Source: Sphingomonas sp. LY54 (GTDB lineage: Bacteria > Pseudomonadota > Alphaproteobacteria > Sphingomonadales > Sphingomonadaceae). Taken from it: a stretch of DNA of 64,000 nt. The stretch is taken from assembly GCF_035594035.1 (NCBI RefSeq), contig NZ_CP141588.1, forward strand, positions 248,001 through 312,000, given 5' to 3'. The position numbers and the translations under genes were made by a program. Of this stretch, positions 1-10,392 are shown one piece after another. Below the pieces are notes generated by a model, which had not been told where the DNA came from, did no database searches, and saw only the letters and a list, made by a program, of their open reading frames with translations. Position 1 is the first letter of the stretch. Each line of letters begins with the position of its first letter.

Positions 1-99
1 GAATTCCGCAATGCCTTCAACAAGGAAGGCGACCCGGCAACGGCCAAGGCCATGCTCCGCGAATTCTACGCGCCCTGGCTGTCCAAAGCGGCGGCTTGA
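1..99 (+). CDS. dusB: tRNA-dihydrouridine synthase DusB, C-terminal end (partial)
   Basis: The window opens inside a reading frame that ends in TGA at 97-99 and gives 32 residues. The pattern FRNAFN...DPATAKAMLREFYAPW resembles the extreme C-terminus of DusB/NifR3 proteins (E. coli DusB has FRRTFN followed by an acidic helix). DusB reduces uridine to dihydrouridine in tRNA D-loops. In alphaproteobacteria dusB commonly heads the ntr cluster, which supports the call because ntrY follows 88 bases downstream. Only the tail is visible, so the assignment rests on a short match plus context. Confidence 0.6.
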   Translation, partial: EFRNAFNKEGDPATAKAMLREFYAPWLSKAAA

Positions 100-187
100 G
101 CCGGACGCACCGGGGCGTGCGATCAGCGGAGAGGGCACGCGAAATAGCTGTGTTCTTTTTGCCACTATCTTGTGGTAGGCCTGCAAC

Positions 188-2440
188 GTGAGTTCAGGAC
201 CAACGAGCGTGAGACAAGCCAAACCGCGCTGGCTACGGCGGCTTTCCGTCATGGCCCGCCGCAGCCGGCTGATCCCGCTGCTCGAATTGCTGTCGGTCGT
301 CGCGCTGATCGCGATGGTGTCGATCAGCTACTTCATCATAACCGAGCAGGGCACGCCGCAATCGCTGCTGACGCCGCCGATGGTGGCGATGCTGCTGGTC
401 GCCAATCTCGTGCCGGCGATGGCGCTGATGGTGCTGGCCGCGCGCCGCGTCGCGGTGGGACGTGCCGCGCGCTCCCAGATCGGCGGCAAGGGCCGCCTCC
501 ACGTCCGCCTGGTCGCCTTGTTCTCGGTCATCGCCAGCGTGCCGACCTTGCTGGTCGTCATCTTCGCCTCCTTGCTGTTCCAGAGCGGCACCCAATTCTG
601 GTTTTCGGACCGGGCCCGGACCGTGCTCGAAAATGCGGATCGCGTCGCCCAGGTCTACGCGCAGGAGAATAAGGAGCGAATCCAGCGCGACATCGAGGCG
701 ATGGGCGGAGACGTCATCGGTTATGTGAACGAATATGGCGTGGACAGCCCGCTCTTTGCCGAGGGGCTGTTCTTCCAGGTCCTCAACCGCGACCTCACCG
801 AAGCGGCCGTGATCAATGTCGGGACGCGGGGCGAGCTCAATCGCATCGCGGTGGTCAATCTCGATGATCGTCCGCTCGAGGAGCGCTTCCCGTCAGAAGT
901 GCTGAGCGACCTGCGCAGCGGCGACACGCGCGTCGTCACCGACGCCGGCGACCGCGTCGAGGCCGTCGTCCGGCTCGACCCGAAGGCGGAAGTCTATCTC
1001 TACGCGTCGCGCAAGGTGAACCCCGCCGCGCTGCAGCAGATCGAGGAGGCCCGAAGCGCCGCCAGCGACTATCAGAAGACGCTGCAGACCAGCCGCACCT
1101 TGCAGTTCCGCTTCAACGCGGTGCTGCTGGCGGTGTCGTTGCTGATCGTCGCCATCTCGATCTGGATCGCGTTGACGCTTGCCGACCGGGTGGTGCGCCC
1201 AATGGGCAACCTCATCGACGCCGCCCGGCGGGTCACCGCCGGCGATCTTTCCGCACGCGTGCCGCGCTCCAAGGTCCAAGACGAGGTCGGCATCCTCGCC
1301 AACGCCTTCAACCGCATGACCCGCAATCTCGAGGAGCAGACTGGCGCGCTGGTTTCGGCGAACAGCCAGCTCGACAGCCGCCGTGCCTTCATCGAGGCCG
1401 TCCTTTCGGGCGTGACCGCGGGCATCATCTCGGTCGACCGCGACCGGCGCGTGCGCCTGATCAACAGCTCGGCCGAGGCCTTGCTCAACACCGGCAAGGA
1501 ACCGGCGGTCGGCCAGGCGCTGGCGGTGCTCGCTCCCGAGTTCGACAAGCAGCTCGACGCGGAGGAACGCGAGGACATCATCCAATTCTCCTCGGGCGGC
1601 GAGCCGCGCACGCTCGCCTTCAAGCGGGTGAAGGTGGAAGGCGGCTGGGTCTTGACCTTCGACGACATCACCGAGCAGCTGCTCGACCAGCGCCGCGCCG
1701 CCTGGTCCGACGTCGCGCGCCGCATTGCCCACGAGATCAAGAACCCGCTGACGCCGATCCAGCTCGCCGCCGAACGCCTCCAGCGCCGCTACGGGCGCGA
1801 GATCGCGTCCGATCCGGCGACCTTCGAGCGGTTGACCGGGACGATCGTCCGCCAGGTCGGCGATCTTCGCCGCATGGTCGACGAATTCTCGTCCTTCGCT
1901 CGGATGCCCAAGCCGATCTTCCGCGAGGAGGACATCGTCGAGCTGGCCCGCCACGCCGTCTTCCTGCACGAGGTCGCGCATCCCGAGATCAATTTCGTGC
2001 TGGACGCGGCCGAGCCGTCGCTGCCGCTGGTCTGCGATCGACGCCAGCTCGGCCAGGCGCTGACCAACATCGTCAAGAACGGCGTCGAGGCGATCCAGCA
2101 AAGGCGCGAGGAGCAGGGCGAGGGGGGCGAGGACCGGATCGTGGTCTCGATCGCCGCCTGCCCGGAGAGCCAGCTCTGCATCGAGATCAGCGACAGCGGC
2201 GTCGGCCTGCCCAGCGAGCGGGCGCGGCTGACCGAGCCCTATATGACGACGCGCGTGAAGGGCACCGGCCTCGGCCTCGCGATCGTCAAGAAGATCGTCG
2301 AGGAACATTTCGGCAGCATCGAGTTTGACGATGCACCGGGCGGGGGCACCCTGGTGCGCCTGGTCTTCGATGCCGAAACGCTCGCTCGGCTTGCCGCCGA
2401 CGATCGCTCCTATTCCCAAGACTCTGTCGTGAACGGTTAG
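188..2440 (+). CDS. ntrY: Nitrogen-regulation sensor histidine kinase NtrY
   Basis: 750-residue membrane sensor kinase, the partner of the NtrX regulator encoded 4 bases downstream. Hydrophobic segments lie near residues 30-55, 60-80 and 100-125, then a periplasmic sensor region and another membrane helix near 310-330. A HAMP linker (about 330-385), a PAS-like region (about 395-500), a HisKA box with the phospho-acceptor His515 in ARRIAHEIKNP, and an ATPase domain with DSGVGLP and GTGLGLAIVKK follow in order. This is the full NtrY architecture. The start is GTG and has only a weak ribosome-binding site, so a later in-frame start (ATG at 251) is possible. NtrY/NtrX systems act in nitrogen and redox/envelope responses; the signal cannot be read from the sequence. 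Confidence 0.93.
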   Translation: MSSGPTSVRQAKPRWLRRLSVMARRSRLIPLLELLSVVALIAMVSISYFIITEQGTPQSLLTPPMVAMLLVANLVPAMALMVLAARRVAVGRAARSQIGGKGRLHVRLVALFSVIASVPTLLVVIFASLLFQSGTQFWFSDRARTVLENADRVAQVYAQENKERIQRDIEAMGGDVIGYVNEYGVDSPLFAEGLFFQVLNRDLTEAAVINVGTRGELNRIAVVNLDDRPLEERFPSEVLSDLRSGDTRVVTDAGDRVEAVVRLDPKAEVYLYASRKVNPAALQQIEEARSAASDYQKTLQTSRTLQFRFNAVLLAVSLLIVAISIWIALTLADRVVRPMGNLIDAARRVTAGDLSARVPRSKVQDEVGILANAFNRMTRNLEEQTGALVSANSQLDSRRAFIEAVLSGVTAGIISVDRDRRVRLINSSAEALLNTGKEPAVGQALAVLAPEFDKQLDAEEREDIIQFSSGGEPRTLAFKRVKVEGGWVLTFDDITEQLLDQRRAAWSDVARRIAHEIKNPLTPIQLAAERLQRRYGREIASDPATFERLTGTIVRQVGDLRRMVDEFSSFARMPKPIFREEDIVELARHAVFLHEVAHPEINFVLDAAEPSLPLVCDRRQLGQALTNIVKNGVEAIQQRREEQGEGGEDRIVVSIAACPESQLCIEISDSGVGLPSERARLTEPYMTTRVKGTGLGLAIVKKIVEEHFGSIEFDDAPGGGTLVRLVFDAETLARLAADDRSYSQDSVVNG

Positions 2441-2444
2441 AAAA

Positions 2445-3833
<1,389 letters not shown>

Positions 3834-3941
3834 GGGCTGCATGGCGCGCCTGCGCCACTCATGTTATTGAATGTGGCGGCGGCGACCCTAACTAGGCGCC
3901 ACACGCCACGCATGCGCGCATGCCAATAAGGAGAGCGGGAG

Positions 3942-4439
3942 ATGGCCGAGAAGGTCAACAACCTCCAGGACATGTTTCTGAACAGCCTGCGCCGGTCGAA
4001 GACGCCGGTCACCATGTTCCTCGTGAAGGGCGTGAAGCTCCAGGGCATCATCACCTGGTTCGACAATTTCTCGGTGCTGCTCCGCCGCGACGGCCACGCC
4101 CAGCTCATCTACAAGCACGCCATCTCGACGATCATGCCTTCGCAGCGCCTCGACCTCGGCGACATCGAGAAGGCGTTTGCCGAGAGCATGGAGAAGAAGA
4201 AGCCGACCCTGCTGCAGGAGGTGTTTCTCGGCGCCGTCCGCCGCTCGGGCGAGCCCGTCACCATGTTCCTCGTCAACGGCGTCATGCTCCAGGGCGAGAT
4301 CGCCGCCTTCGACCTGTTCTGCATGCTGCTCCACCGCGAGGGCATGTCGCAGCTCGTCTACAAGCATGCGATCTCTACGGTGCAACCCGAGAACCCCGTG
4401 AGCTTTATCGAAGCTGACGATGAGGAGTCCGGCAGCTGA
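3942..4439 (+). CDS. hfq: Tandem-duplicated RNA chaperone Hfq (two Sm-like domains)
   Basis: 165 residues made of two complete Hfq domains, about 8-67 and 90-150, joined by a charged linker. Each copy has LQ-x-x-FL, an arginine pair (R17/R18; R100/R101), PVTMFLV, LQG and the Sm2 signature YKHAIST (K58/H59; K141/H142). Ordinary Hfq is one domain of 70-100 residues forming a hexamer; here three chains could form a six-domain ring (inference). The glutamine usual in FDQF is Asn42 in copy one and Leu125 in copy two, so the two RNA-contact surfaces are not identical. Hfq pairs small RNAs with mRNAs. An AAGGAG site precedes the ATG, and hflX follows directly, as in many proteobacteria. Confidence 0.95.
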   Translation: MAEKVNNLQDMFLNSLRRSKTPVTMFLVKGVKLQGIITWFDNFSVLLRRDGHAQLIYKHAISTIMPSQRLDLGDIEKAFAESMEKKKPTLLQEVFLGAVRRSGEPVTMFLVNGVMLQGEIAAFDLFCMLLHREGMSQLVYKHAISTVQPENPVSFIEADDEESGS

Positions 4440-5746
4440 GTGTTTTCAATCGTAGCGACGACGACGTAGCGCGCGGCGCCCGCGCCATCGTCGCCCTCCC
4501 GGAAATGGGCGGCGACCGGCTGCGCGATACCGAAGCGCGCCTCGACGAAGCCGCCGGCCTCGCCGAGGCGATCGGCGTCGTCGTGGCCGAAAAGCTCTCG
4601 TTCAAGGTGCGTTCGCCCAAGTCGGCGACCTTGTTCGGATCGGGCCAGGTCGAGCAGATCGCCACCGCCGCGGTCCAGGCCGAGGCCGAGCTGATCATCG
4701 TCGACGCGGCGATCACGCCGATCCAGCAGAAGAATCTGGAGAGCGCGACCAAGGCGAAAGTGATCGACCGCACCGGCCTGATCCTCGAGATTTTCGGCGA
4801 ACGCGCGGCGACCGCCGAGGGCCGGCTTCAGGTCGAGCTCGCGCATCTCGATTACCAGGCAGGCAGGCTGGTCCGCTCCTGGACCCACCTCGAGCGCCAG
4901 CGCGGCGGCTTCGGCTTCCTCGGCGGCCCAGGCGAAACCCAGATCGAGGCCGACCGGCGCATGATCCGCGACCGCATGGCCAAGCTGCGCCGCGAGCTCG
5001 AGCAGGTCACCCGCACCCGCACGCTTCACCGCGCCCGCCGCCAGCGCGCGCCCTGGCCGGTGATCGCGCTGGTCGGCTACACCAATGCCGGCAAATCGAC
5101 GCTCTTCAACCGCCTGACCAAATCTGACGTCATGGCGGAGAATCTGCTGTTCGCCACGCTCGACCCGACCATGCGCGAGATCGCGATGCCGGGCATCGAA
5201 AAGGCCATCCTCTCGGACACGGTCGGCTTCATCTCCGACCTCCCGACCCAGCTCGTCGCCGCGTTTCGCGCGACGCTCGAAGAGGTCATTTCCGCCGATC
5301 TCATCGTTCACGTGCGCGACATCTCGCACCCGGACAGCGATGCCCAGCGCCTCGACGTCGAGCAGGTGCTCGAGGAGATCGGGGCGAGGGGGGAGGGAGG
5401 TGCTCCCCTGATCGAGGCCTGGAACAAGATCGACGCGCTAGCACCGGACGAGGCGGAGCGAATTCGCGCCGAGGCCGCGCGCAAGGAAGACGTCGTCACG
5501 CTGTCGGCGCTGACCGGGCAGGGCGTGGACGATCTCATCCGCGCCGCCGCCGATTGCCTCAGCAAGGGCAACCGGCTGCGCACGGTGACGCTGCCTGCCT
5601 CGGCCGGCGAGGCGCTCGCCTGGCTGCACGCCAACGGCGAAGTGGTCGAGCAGCGCCACGACGGTCTTGAGACCGAATTGGAAGTGCGCATTTCGGACGC
5701 CGACTGGGCGCGGTTCGAGCGGTACCACGGCGCCATCGTCCACTGA
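4436..5746 (+). CDS. hflX: Ribosome-associated GTPase HflX
   Basis: GTPase that binds the 50S subunit and rescues stalled or stress-damaged ribosomes. G1 is [15 protein letters not shown]3 region DTVGFI, G4 NKID, with an N-terminal glycine-rich segment ([15 protein letters not shown]) typical of HflX. The first ATG is at 4505, but the family-like N-terminal segment (RAIVALPE) continues in frame upstream to a CTG at 4436. A GAGGAG motif at 4422-4427 lies 8 bases before that CTG, and an in-frame stop at 4421 bounds the region. I therefore favour a CTG start overlapping the hfq stop, giving 436 residues; the conservative alternative is 4505 (413 residues). Confidence 0.92.
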   Translation: MSVFNRSDDDVARGARAIVALPEMGGDRLRDTEARLDEAAGLAEAIGVVVAEKLSFKVRSPKSATLFGSGQVEQIATAAVQAEAELIIVDAAITPIQQKNLESATKAKVIDRTGLILEIFGERAATAEGRLQVELAHLDYQAGRLVRSWTHLERQRGGFGFLGGPGETQIEADRRMIRDRMAKLRRELEQVTRTRTLHRARRQRAPWPVIALVGYTNAGKSTLFNRLTKSDVMAENLLFATLDPTMREIAMPGIEKAILSDTVGFISDLPTQLVAAFRATLEEVISADLIVHVRDISHPDSDAQRLDVEQVLEEIGARGEGGAPLIEAWNKIDALAPDEAERIRAEAARKEDVVTLSALTGQGVDDLIRAAADCLSKGNRLRTVTLPASAGEALAWLHANGEVVEQRHDGLETELEVRISDADWARFERYHGAIVH

Positions 5747-5756
5747 GCTGGATGCT

Positions 5757-5813
5757 CCCCGGCGAACGCCGGGGTCCATTCCACCTAGCCTTGGGCCCCG
5801 GCTTGCGCCGGGG
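5757..5813. repeat. Pair of REP-like palindromes between hflX and mazG
   Basis: Two GC-rich hairpins sit between the convergent hflX and mazG genes. The first, 5757-5774, is CCCCGGCG-AA-CGCCGGGG. The second, 5796-5813, is CCCCGGC-TTGC-GCCGGGG. They share the CCCCGGC/GCCGGGG arms. Neither is followed by a T-run on either strand, so they look more like an extragenic palindromic repeat pair than intrinsic terminators, although they could still insulate the convergent genes. Confidence 0.6.
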
Positions 5814-5822
5814 AACAGGAGC

Positions 5823-6596
5823 TTAACGATTGGCCGAAAGTGCCTTCTTAGCCCGTTGCCACAGCGTTTCGAGTGCGTCTATATCCATGTCGTTCAATGG
5901 CTTGTCGGCGATCTCTTCGACCGTGCGGAAGCGCTGCTCGAAGCGCGCGGCGGACCCGCGCAGGGCGGCTTCCGGGTCAACGCCGAGGTGCCGCGCGTAA
6001 TTGACGACCGAGAAGAGCAGGTCGCCCAGCTCGGCGGCGCGCTCTGCGTCGCTGGTCGCGGCGTCGATCTCGGCGAGTTCCTCCTCGATCTTGGCGAGCG
6101 GTCCGCTTGCGTCCGGCCAGTCGAAGCCGACGCGGGCGGCGCGCTTCTGCAATTTTTCGGCGCGCTTCAGCGCCGGCAGCGCCTTGGCGACATGGGCGAG
6201 GGCGCTCTGGTCCTCGCTGTGGCCGCGCTCGGCCGCCTTGAGCGCTTCCCAGCCGGGGCTTTCGGCCTGGTCGCCGAAGATATGCGGGTGGCGGCGGACC
6301 ATCTTCGCGCAGACCGACGCCATGACGTCATCGATCGTGAAGGCGCCGGCTTCCTCGGCGATGCGCGCATGATAGACGACCTGGAGCTGGAGATCGCCGA
6401 GCTCGTCCTTGAGGTCGTGCATGGCGCCGCGCTCGATCGCGTCGGCCACTTCATAGGCTTCCTCGATCGTGTACGGCGCGATCGTCTCGAACGTCTGGAC
6501 CCGGTCCCACGAGCAGCCGCTCACCGGATCGCGCAGCCGGCGCATGATCGCGACGAGATCCGCGAGGGTGGCCTGAGGGGGGTTTCTAGAGTCCAT
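5823..6596 (-). CDS. mazG: Nucleoside triphosphate pyrophosphohydrolase MazG
   Basis: 257 residues, the normal length for the two-domain MazG. Both metal-binding repeats are visible: EEAYEVADAI...DELGDLQLQV in the first domain and EEELAEI...ELGDLLF in the second. MazG hydrolyses (d)NTPs to monophosphates plus pyrophosphate, cleaning damaged nucleotides and influencing ppGpp levels in E. coli. I chose the ATG at 6594-6596 (MDSRNPP) over a TTG two codons upstream. The upstream 50 bases are AT-rich and could hold its promoter. It is convergent with hflX. Confidence 0.93.
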   Translation of the reverse strand: MDSRNPPQATLADLVAIMRRLRDPVSGCSWDRVQTFETIAPYTIEEAYEVADAIERGAMHDLKDELGDLQLQVVYHARIAEEAGAFTIDDVMASVCAKMVRRHPHIFGDQAESPGWEALKAAERGHSEDQSALAHVAKALPALKRAEKLQKRAARVGFDWPDASGPLAKIEEELAEIDAATSDAERAAELGDLLFSVVNYARHLGVDPEAALRGSAARFEQRFRTVEEIADKPLNDMDIDALETLWQRAKKALSANR

Positions 6597-6648
6597 CTGC
6601 AAGTCCGATAATATACATTATGTAAAGTCCAGATACACACTAAGCCCC

Positions 6649-7248
6649 TCAGGACTTGAGGATCAGCCGATTGCGCTCGACGCCCCATCCGCTCAGCGAC
6701 GACAGGAAGTTCATGCCGAGCACGTTCACTTCGCCGAAGCCTTCGGAAATGTGGACGGCCACATTCTCGCGTTCGATATGGCCGATCCGAAGCCGCTCGG
6801 CGCGGCCGCGCTCGACCGTGATGGTGCCGTTCGCGGTGCGCACGATCGCCGGCAGACCGCCGCGCGGTTCGATGCCCGCGCGCCGTGCCGTATCGGCCGA
6901 GATGCTGGTCGTGGTGGCGCCGCTGTCGACCAGGAAGCGTACTTTCTGGCCGTTGATCGTCCCATCGACCCAGAAATGGCCGTCGAGCGCCTGCTTGATC
7001 TCCAGCGCCTCGCCGACCTGGACGCCGCTACTCTCGGCGCGCCGCTCGTCGATCACCTGCTGCGCGAACTCGACGATGTCGTCCTTCAGCGAGAATGCCA
7101 CGAACGCGGCGAGAAAGATCAGGACCCAGCCTGCGAACATCTTGAGGCCCTGGCCGATCGGGATCTTGCGCACCATCAGCGCGCTGACCACGAGCACGAG
7201 GATGGCGATCAGATAAATGAATTCAGCGGTCTGGTCGGCACCGTTCAC
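6649..7248 (-). CDS. Membrane-anchored retropepsin-like aspartic protease (clan AA, TIGR02281 type)
   Basis: 199 residues with two N-terminal membrane helices (about 8-25 and 35-53) followed by a periplasmic single-lobe aspartic protease fold. The catalytic motif is FLVDSGATTTSIS, with the second conserved block VNVLGMNFLSSL near the C-terminus. Proteins of this type act as dimers, like retroviral proteases. The GTG start overlaps the stop of the PhnP-like gene by four bases (GTGA), so the two are translationally coupled. The family is widespread in alphaproteobacteria (compare Caulobacter PerP); the substrate here is unknown. Confidence 0.85.
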   Translation of the reverse strand: MNGADQTAEFIYLIAILVLVVSALMVRKIPIGQGLKMFAGWVLIFLAAFVAFSLKDDIVEFAQQVIDERRAESSGVQVGEALEIKQALDGHFWVDGTINGQKVRFLVDSGATTTSISADTARRAGIEPRGGLPAIVRTANGTITVERGRAERLRIGHIERENVAVHISEGFGEVNVLGMNFLSSLSGWGVERNRLILKS

Positions 7249-8009
7249 AGCACGACCTCAAGCCCGTCATAGGCCGGCTCGACGTCTTCGGGCAGGCTGG
7301 CACGCAGCACAGCATAATCCATCGAATTGTCCATATGCGTCAGCAACGCACGGCCCGGCTTCACAGTCTCGATCCACTCCAGCGCTTGAGAGAGATGCGG
7401 ATGCGTCGGGTGCGGCCGATGCCGCAAGGCGTCGATCACCCACACATCCACGCCTTCGAACAGATCTATCATGTCGCCTGTTAAGATATTGACATCGGTC
7501 GAATATCCAATGGATGTTCCGTCGACGTCGAAGCGAATGCCGGCCGAGACGATATCGCCATGGGGCTGGTCGGTGATGCGGACGTCGATCGGACCGACGG
7601 TGAACGCATCGGGCAGTAGGCGTCCGTCCACGACCGGCGGATAGCCGCCCTTCCCTTCAAATGCGTAGGCGAAGCGAGCGCGCAGGCTGTCGAGCGTCTC
7701 CCCGCGGGCATAGCCGACGATCGGCGCGCCCCGGGCGTGGAAGAGCTGACGGAGGTCGTCGATGCCGTGGCAATGGTCAGCATGATCGTGCGTCCAGATC
7801 ACCACGTCGACGTCGGCGACGTCGGCGTCCAGCAACTGCTCGCGCAGATCGGGGCTGGTGTCGACCAGGATGCGTGTATCCTGATGCTCGACCAGGATGG
7901 AGACCCGCCGCCGCCGATTGCGCGGCTCGGTCGGATCGCAGGCGCCCCAATCGTTGCCGATCCGCGGCACGCCGGACGATGTCCCGCAGCCAAGGATCGT
8001 CAGCTTCAC
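7245..8009 (-). CDS. Metallo-beta-lactamase-fold hydrolase, PhnP-like
   Basis: 254 residues. LGCGTSSGVPRIG at the N-terminus and the metal-binding motif THDHADHCHG, plus later His/Asp ligands (STD, LTHM), are the marks of the PhnP/RNase Z-like phosphodiesterase group. PhnP proper hydrolyses cyclic ribose phosphate in phosphonate metabolism, but no phosphonate genes are nearby. The same tatD-MBL arrangement is common in alphaproteobacteria, so a housekeeping phosphodiesterase role is more likely. It starts with GTG immediately after the tatD stop. Confidence 0.85.
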   Translation of the reverse strand: MKLTILGCGTSSGVPRIGNDWGACDPTEPRNRRRRVSILVEHQDTRILVDTSPDLREQLLDADVADVDVVIWTHDHADHCHGIDDLRQLFHARGAPIVGYARGETLDSLRARFAYAFEGKGGYPPVVDGRLLPDAFTVGPIDVRITDQPHGDIVSAGIRFDVDGTSIGYSTDVNILTGDMIDLFEGVDVWVIDALRHRPHPTHPHLSQALEWIETVKPGRALLTHMDNSMDYAVLRASLPEDVEPAYDGLEVVL

Positions 8010-8783
8010 TCAGGCCGCCTTGGTGAAGAGCGCCCGGAAATTGGCGCTGGTCGTCTCGGCGAGTTGTTCGAGCGGCTCGCCGCGCAGCTCAGCCAGGAAA
8101 CGGGCGGTGTCGGCGACGAAGGCCGGCTCGCAGGGTCTTCCCCGATGCGGCACCGGCGCCAGGAACGGCGAATCCGTCTCGATCAGCAAGCGCTCGGCCG
8201 GGATCTCCCTGGCTGCTTCCTGCAGGTCGCGCGCGTTCTTGAACGTCACGATCCCGGAGATCGAGATATAGAGGCCGAGGTCGAGCGCCTTGCGCCCGAA
8301 GTCCGCGCTGGCGGTGAAGCAGTGGATCACGCCGGTAAAGGCGCCCTTCTCCATCTCCTCGGCCAGGATCTGGTGGGTGTCGTCCTCCGCGTCGCGGGTG
8401 TGGACGATGATCGGCAGCCCGGTCTCGCGCGCGGCGGCGATATGCGCGCGGAAGCTGGCGCGCTGCCGGTCACGGTCCGATTTGTCGTAATAGAAATCGA
8501 GCCCGCTCTCGCCGATGCCGACGACGCGCGGATGCCCTGCCCGGTCGACCAGCGTCGCGGTCTCGACGTCGGGATGCACGTCGGCTTCGTGCGGATGGAT
8601 GCCGACCGAGGCCCAGACGTCGCTCTCGCGCTCGGCGAGGCCGATCACCTCGTCCCACTCATCGGCCCGGGTCGAGATGTTGAGCATCGCCGAGACGCCG
8701 GCTGCGCGGGCGCGGGTGAGCACAGCCCCCTGCTCCTCGACCAGGCCTTTGTAGTTCAGGTGGCAGTGGCTATCGATGTACAT
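8010..8783 (-). CDS. tatD: TatD-family metal-dependent deoxyribonuclease
   Basis: 257 residues, a TIM-barrel amidohydrolase-like nuclease. The opening MYIDSHCHL carries the HxH metal motif, VGESGLDFYYD the conserved Glu/Asp, IVHTRDAEDD and VIHCFTAS the later His ligands, and IETDSPFLAP the final Asp. TatD proteins are 3'-5' exonucleases linked to DNA repair and quality control. The start ATG at 8781-8783 overlaps the metG stop (TGATG), and upstream in-frame sequence is metG in another frame. Confidence 0.93.
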   Translation of the reverse strand: MYIDSHCHLNYKGLVEEQGAVLTRARAAGVSAMLNISTRADEWDEVIGLAERESDVWASVGIHPHEADVHPDVETATLVDRAGHPRVVGIGESGLDFYYDKSDRDRQRASFRAHIAAARETGLPIIVHTRDAEDDTHQILAEEMEKGAFTGVIHCFTASADFGRKALDLGLYISISGIVTFKNARDLQEAAREIPAERLLIETDSPFLAPVPHRGRPCEPAFVADTARFLAELRGEPLEQLAETTSANFRALFTKAA

Positions 8784-10339
8784 CAGGCCTCCGCAGGCAT
8801 GTCCAGCCTCGGGAAAATCGGCTTGGGCATCTCGAGCGTGAAGGTGCCGGCGAGCCGCTCGTAGCTGCCCTCGTCGGCCAGCGCCGCGAAGCTGCGCTCG
8901 CCGGCCGGAACCCCCATCTGGTCGAGCAAATCGGCCGCAGCCGTCGGAATGACGGGCTGGATCGCGATGGCGAGGTCGCGGATAGCCCGATAGAGCGTGC
9001 CAAGCACCGCCGTCATCCGCTCGGGATCGGTCTTGCGCAACGTCCAGGGCGCCTGCGCGTCGATATATTGGTTGCAGGCGAACACCGCCTTCAGCCACGC
9101 CTCGATGCCGTAGGACAGAGCGAGGTCCTCGAACTGGCGCGGCATCTCCTTGCGCACCGCCTCGGCGACGGTCGCGAGCAGATCGTCATCGACCGACTCG
9201 CTCTTGCCACCGATCGGGAGAATGCCGGCGCAATTCTTTGCGATGAAAGACAAAGTCCGCTGCGCGAGATTGCCGAAACTGTTCGCCAGATCGGCGTTGA
9301 CGCGGTTGACGATCGCCTCGACGCTGTAGCTGCCGTCCTGGCCGAAATGGACCTCGCGCAGCAGGAAGTAGCGCAATTGATCCACACCGAACGCTTCGGC
9401 GAGGGCCAGCGGATCGACGACGTTACCGACCGACTTCGACATCTTCTCGCCGCGGTTCAAAAGGAAGCCGTGGCCGAATACCTGGCGGGGCAGCGGCAGC
9501 TTGGCCGACATCAGGAAGGCCGGCCAGTAGACGGCGTGGAAGCGGACGATGTCCTTGCCGATGATGTGGAGGTCCGCCGGCCAGTATTTGCGGTAGCTCT
9601 CCGTATCCTCGGGATAGCCGACCCCGGTCAGATAGTTGGTCAGCGCGTCGACCCAGACATACATGACGTGGCGGTCGTCGCCCGGCACCTTCACCCCCCA
9701 GTCGAAGCTGGAGCGCGAGATCGACAAGTCGGAAAGTCCGCCCTCGACGAAGCGCATCACCTCGTTGCGGCGCGCCTCCGGGCGGATGAAGTCCGGATTG
9801 TCGCGATAATGGTCGAGCAAGGGCTGCTGATATCGGGAAAGGCGGAAGAACCAGCTCTCCTCGACCGTCCACTCGACGAGCGTGCCCTGGGGCGACAATT
9901 TCTCGCCGCTGTCGGCCGTCACCAGCTCCTTCTCGTCGTAATAAGCCTCGTCGCGGACCGAGTACCAGCCCTCGTAGCGGCCGAGATAGATGTCTCCGGA
10001 ATCGACCATCGCTTGCCAGATCGCCTGGCTGGCGCTGTGGTGATCGGGCTCGGTGGTGCGGATGAAACGATCGAACGAAATGTTAAGCCGCTCGTCCATG
10101 TCACGGAAATGACCTGACATTTCCTGCGCGAGCTCGGCCGGCGTAACGCCGCGGTCGCGCGCCGTCTGCGCCATCTTCAATCCATGCTCGTCGGTGCCGG
10201 TCATGAAGAAGACGTCGCGGCCCATCTGCCGCTGAAAGCGGGCGATGGCGTCGGTCGCGATCGCCTCATAGGCATGGCCGATATGGGGCCGGCCGTTGGG
10301 ATAGGAAATGGCGGTGGTAATGTAGAATGGCTTGGTCAT
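8783..10339 (-). CDS. metG: Methionyl-tRNA synthetase
   Basis: 518 residues, class I synthetase with HIGHAYEA (HIGH motif) near the N-terminus and KMSKSVGN (KMSKS loop). It charges tRNA-Met. It belongs to the short form that lacks the C-terminal dimerisation domain. The connecting-peptide knuckle, which in E. coli holds four zinc-binding cysteines, here reads [16 protein letters not shown]...[10 protein letters not shown] with no cysteines, so it should not bind zinc there. The start ATG gives MTKPFYIT. It lies between holB and tatD in a conserved alphaproteobacterial run. Confidence 0.96.
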   Translation of the reverse strand: MTKPFYITTAISYPNGRPHIGHAYEAIATDAIARFQRQMGRDVFFMTGTDEHGLKMAQTARDRGVTPAELAQEMSGHFRDMDERLNISFDRFIRTTEPDHHSASQAIWQAMVDSGDIYLGRYEGWYSVRDEAYYDEKELVTADSGEKLSPQGTLVEWTVEESWFFRLSRYQQPLLDHYRDNPDFIRPEARRNEVMRFVEGGLSDLSISRSSFDWGVKVPGDDRHVMYVWVDALTNYLTGVGYPEDTESYRKYWPADLHIIGKDIVRFHAVYWPAFLMSAKLPLPRQVFGHGFLLNRGEKMSKSVGNVVDPLALAEAFGVDQLRYFLLREVHFGQDGSYSVEAIVNRVNADLANSFGNLAQRTLSFIAKNCAGILPIGGKSESVDDDLLATVAEAVRKEMPRQFEDLALSYGIEAWLKAVFACNQYIDAQAPWTLRKTDPERMTAVLGTLYRAIRDLAIAIQPVIPTAAADLLDQMGVPAGERSFAALADEGSYERLAGTFTLEMPKPIFPRLDMPAEA

Positions 10340-10392
10340 CGCCGGGCGATGTAGAGCGCTTTTGGCGTTAGGAGAAGGCCGGGCGCCGAATT

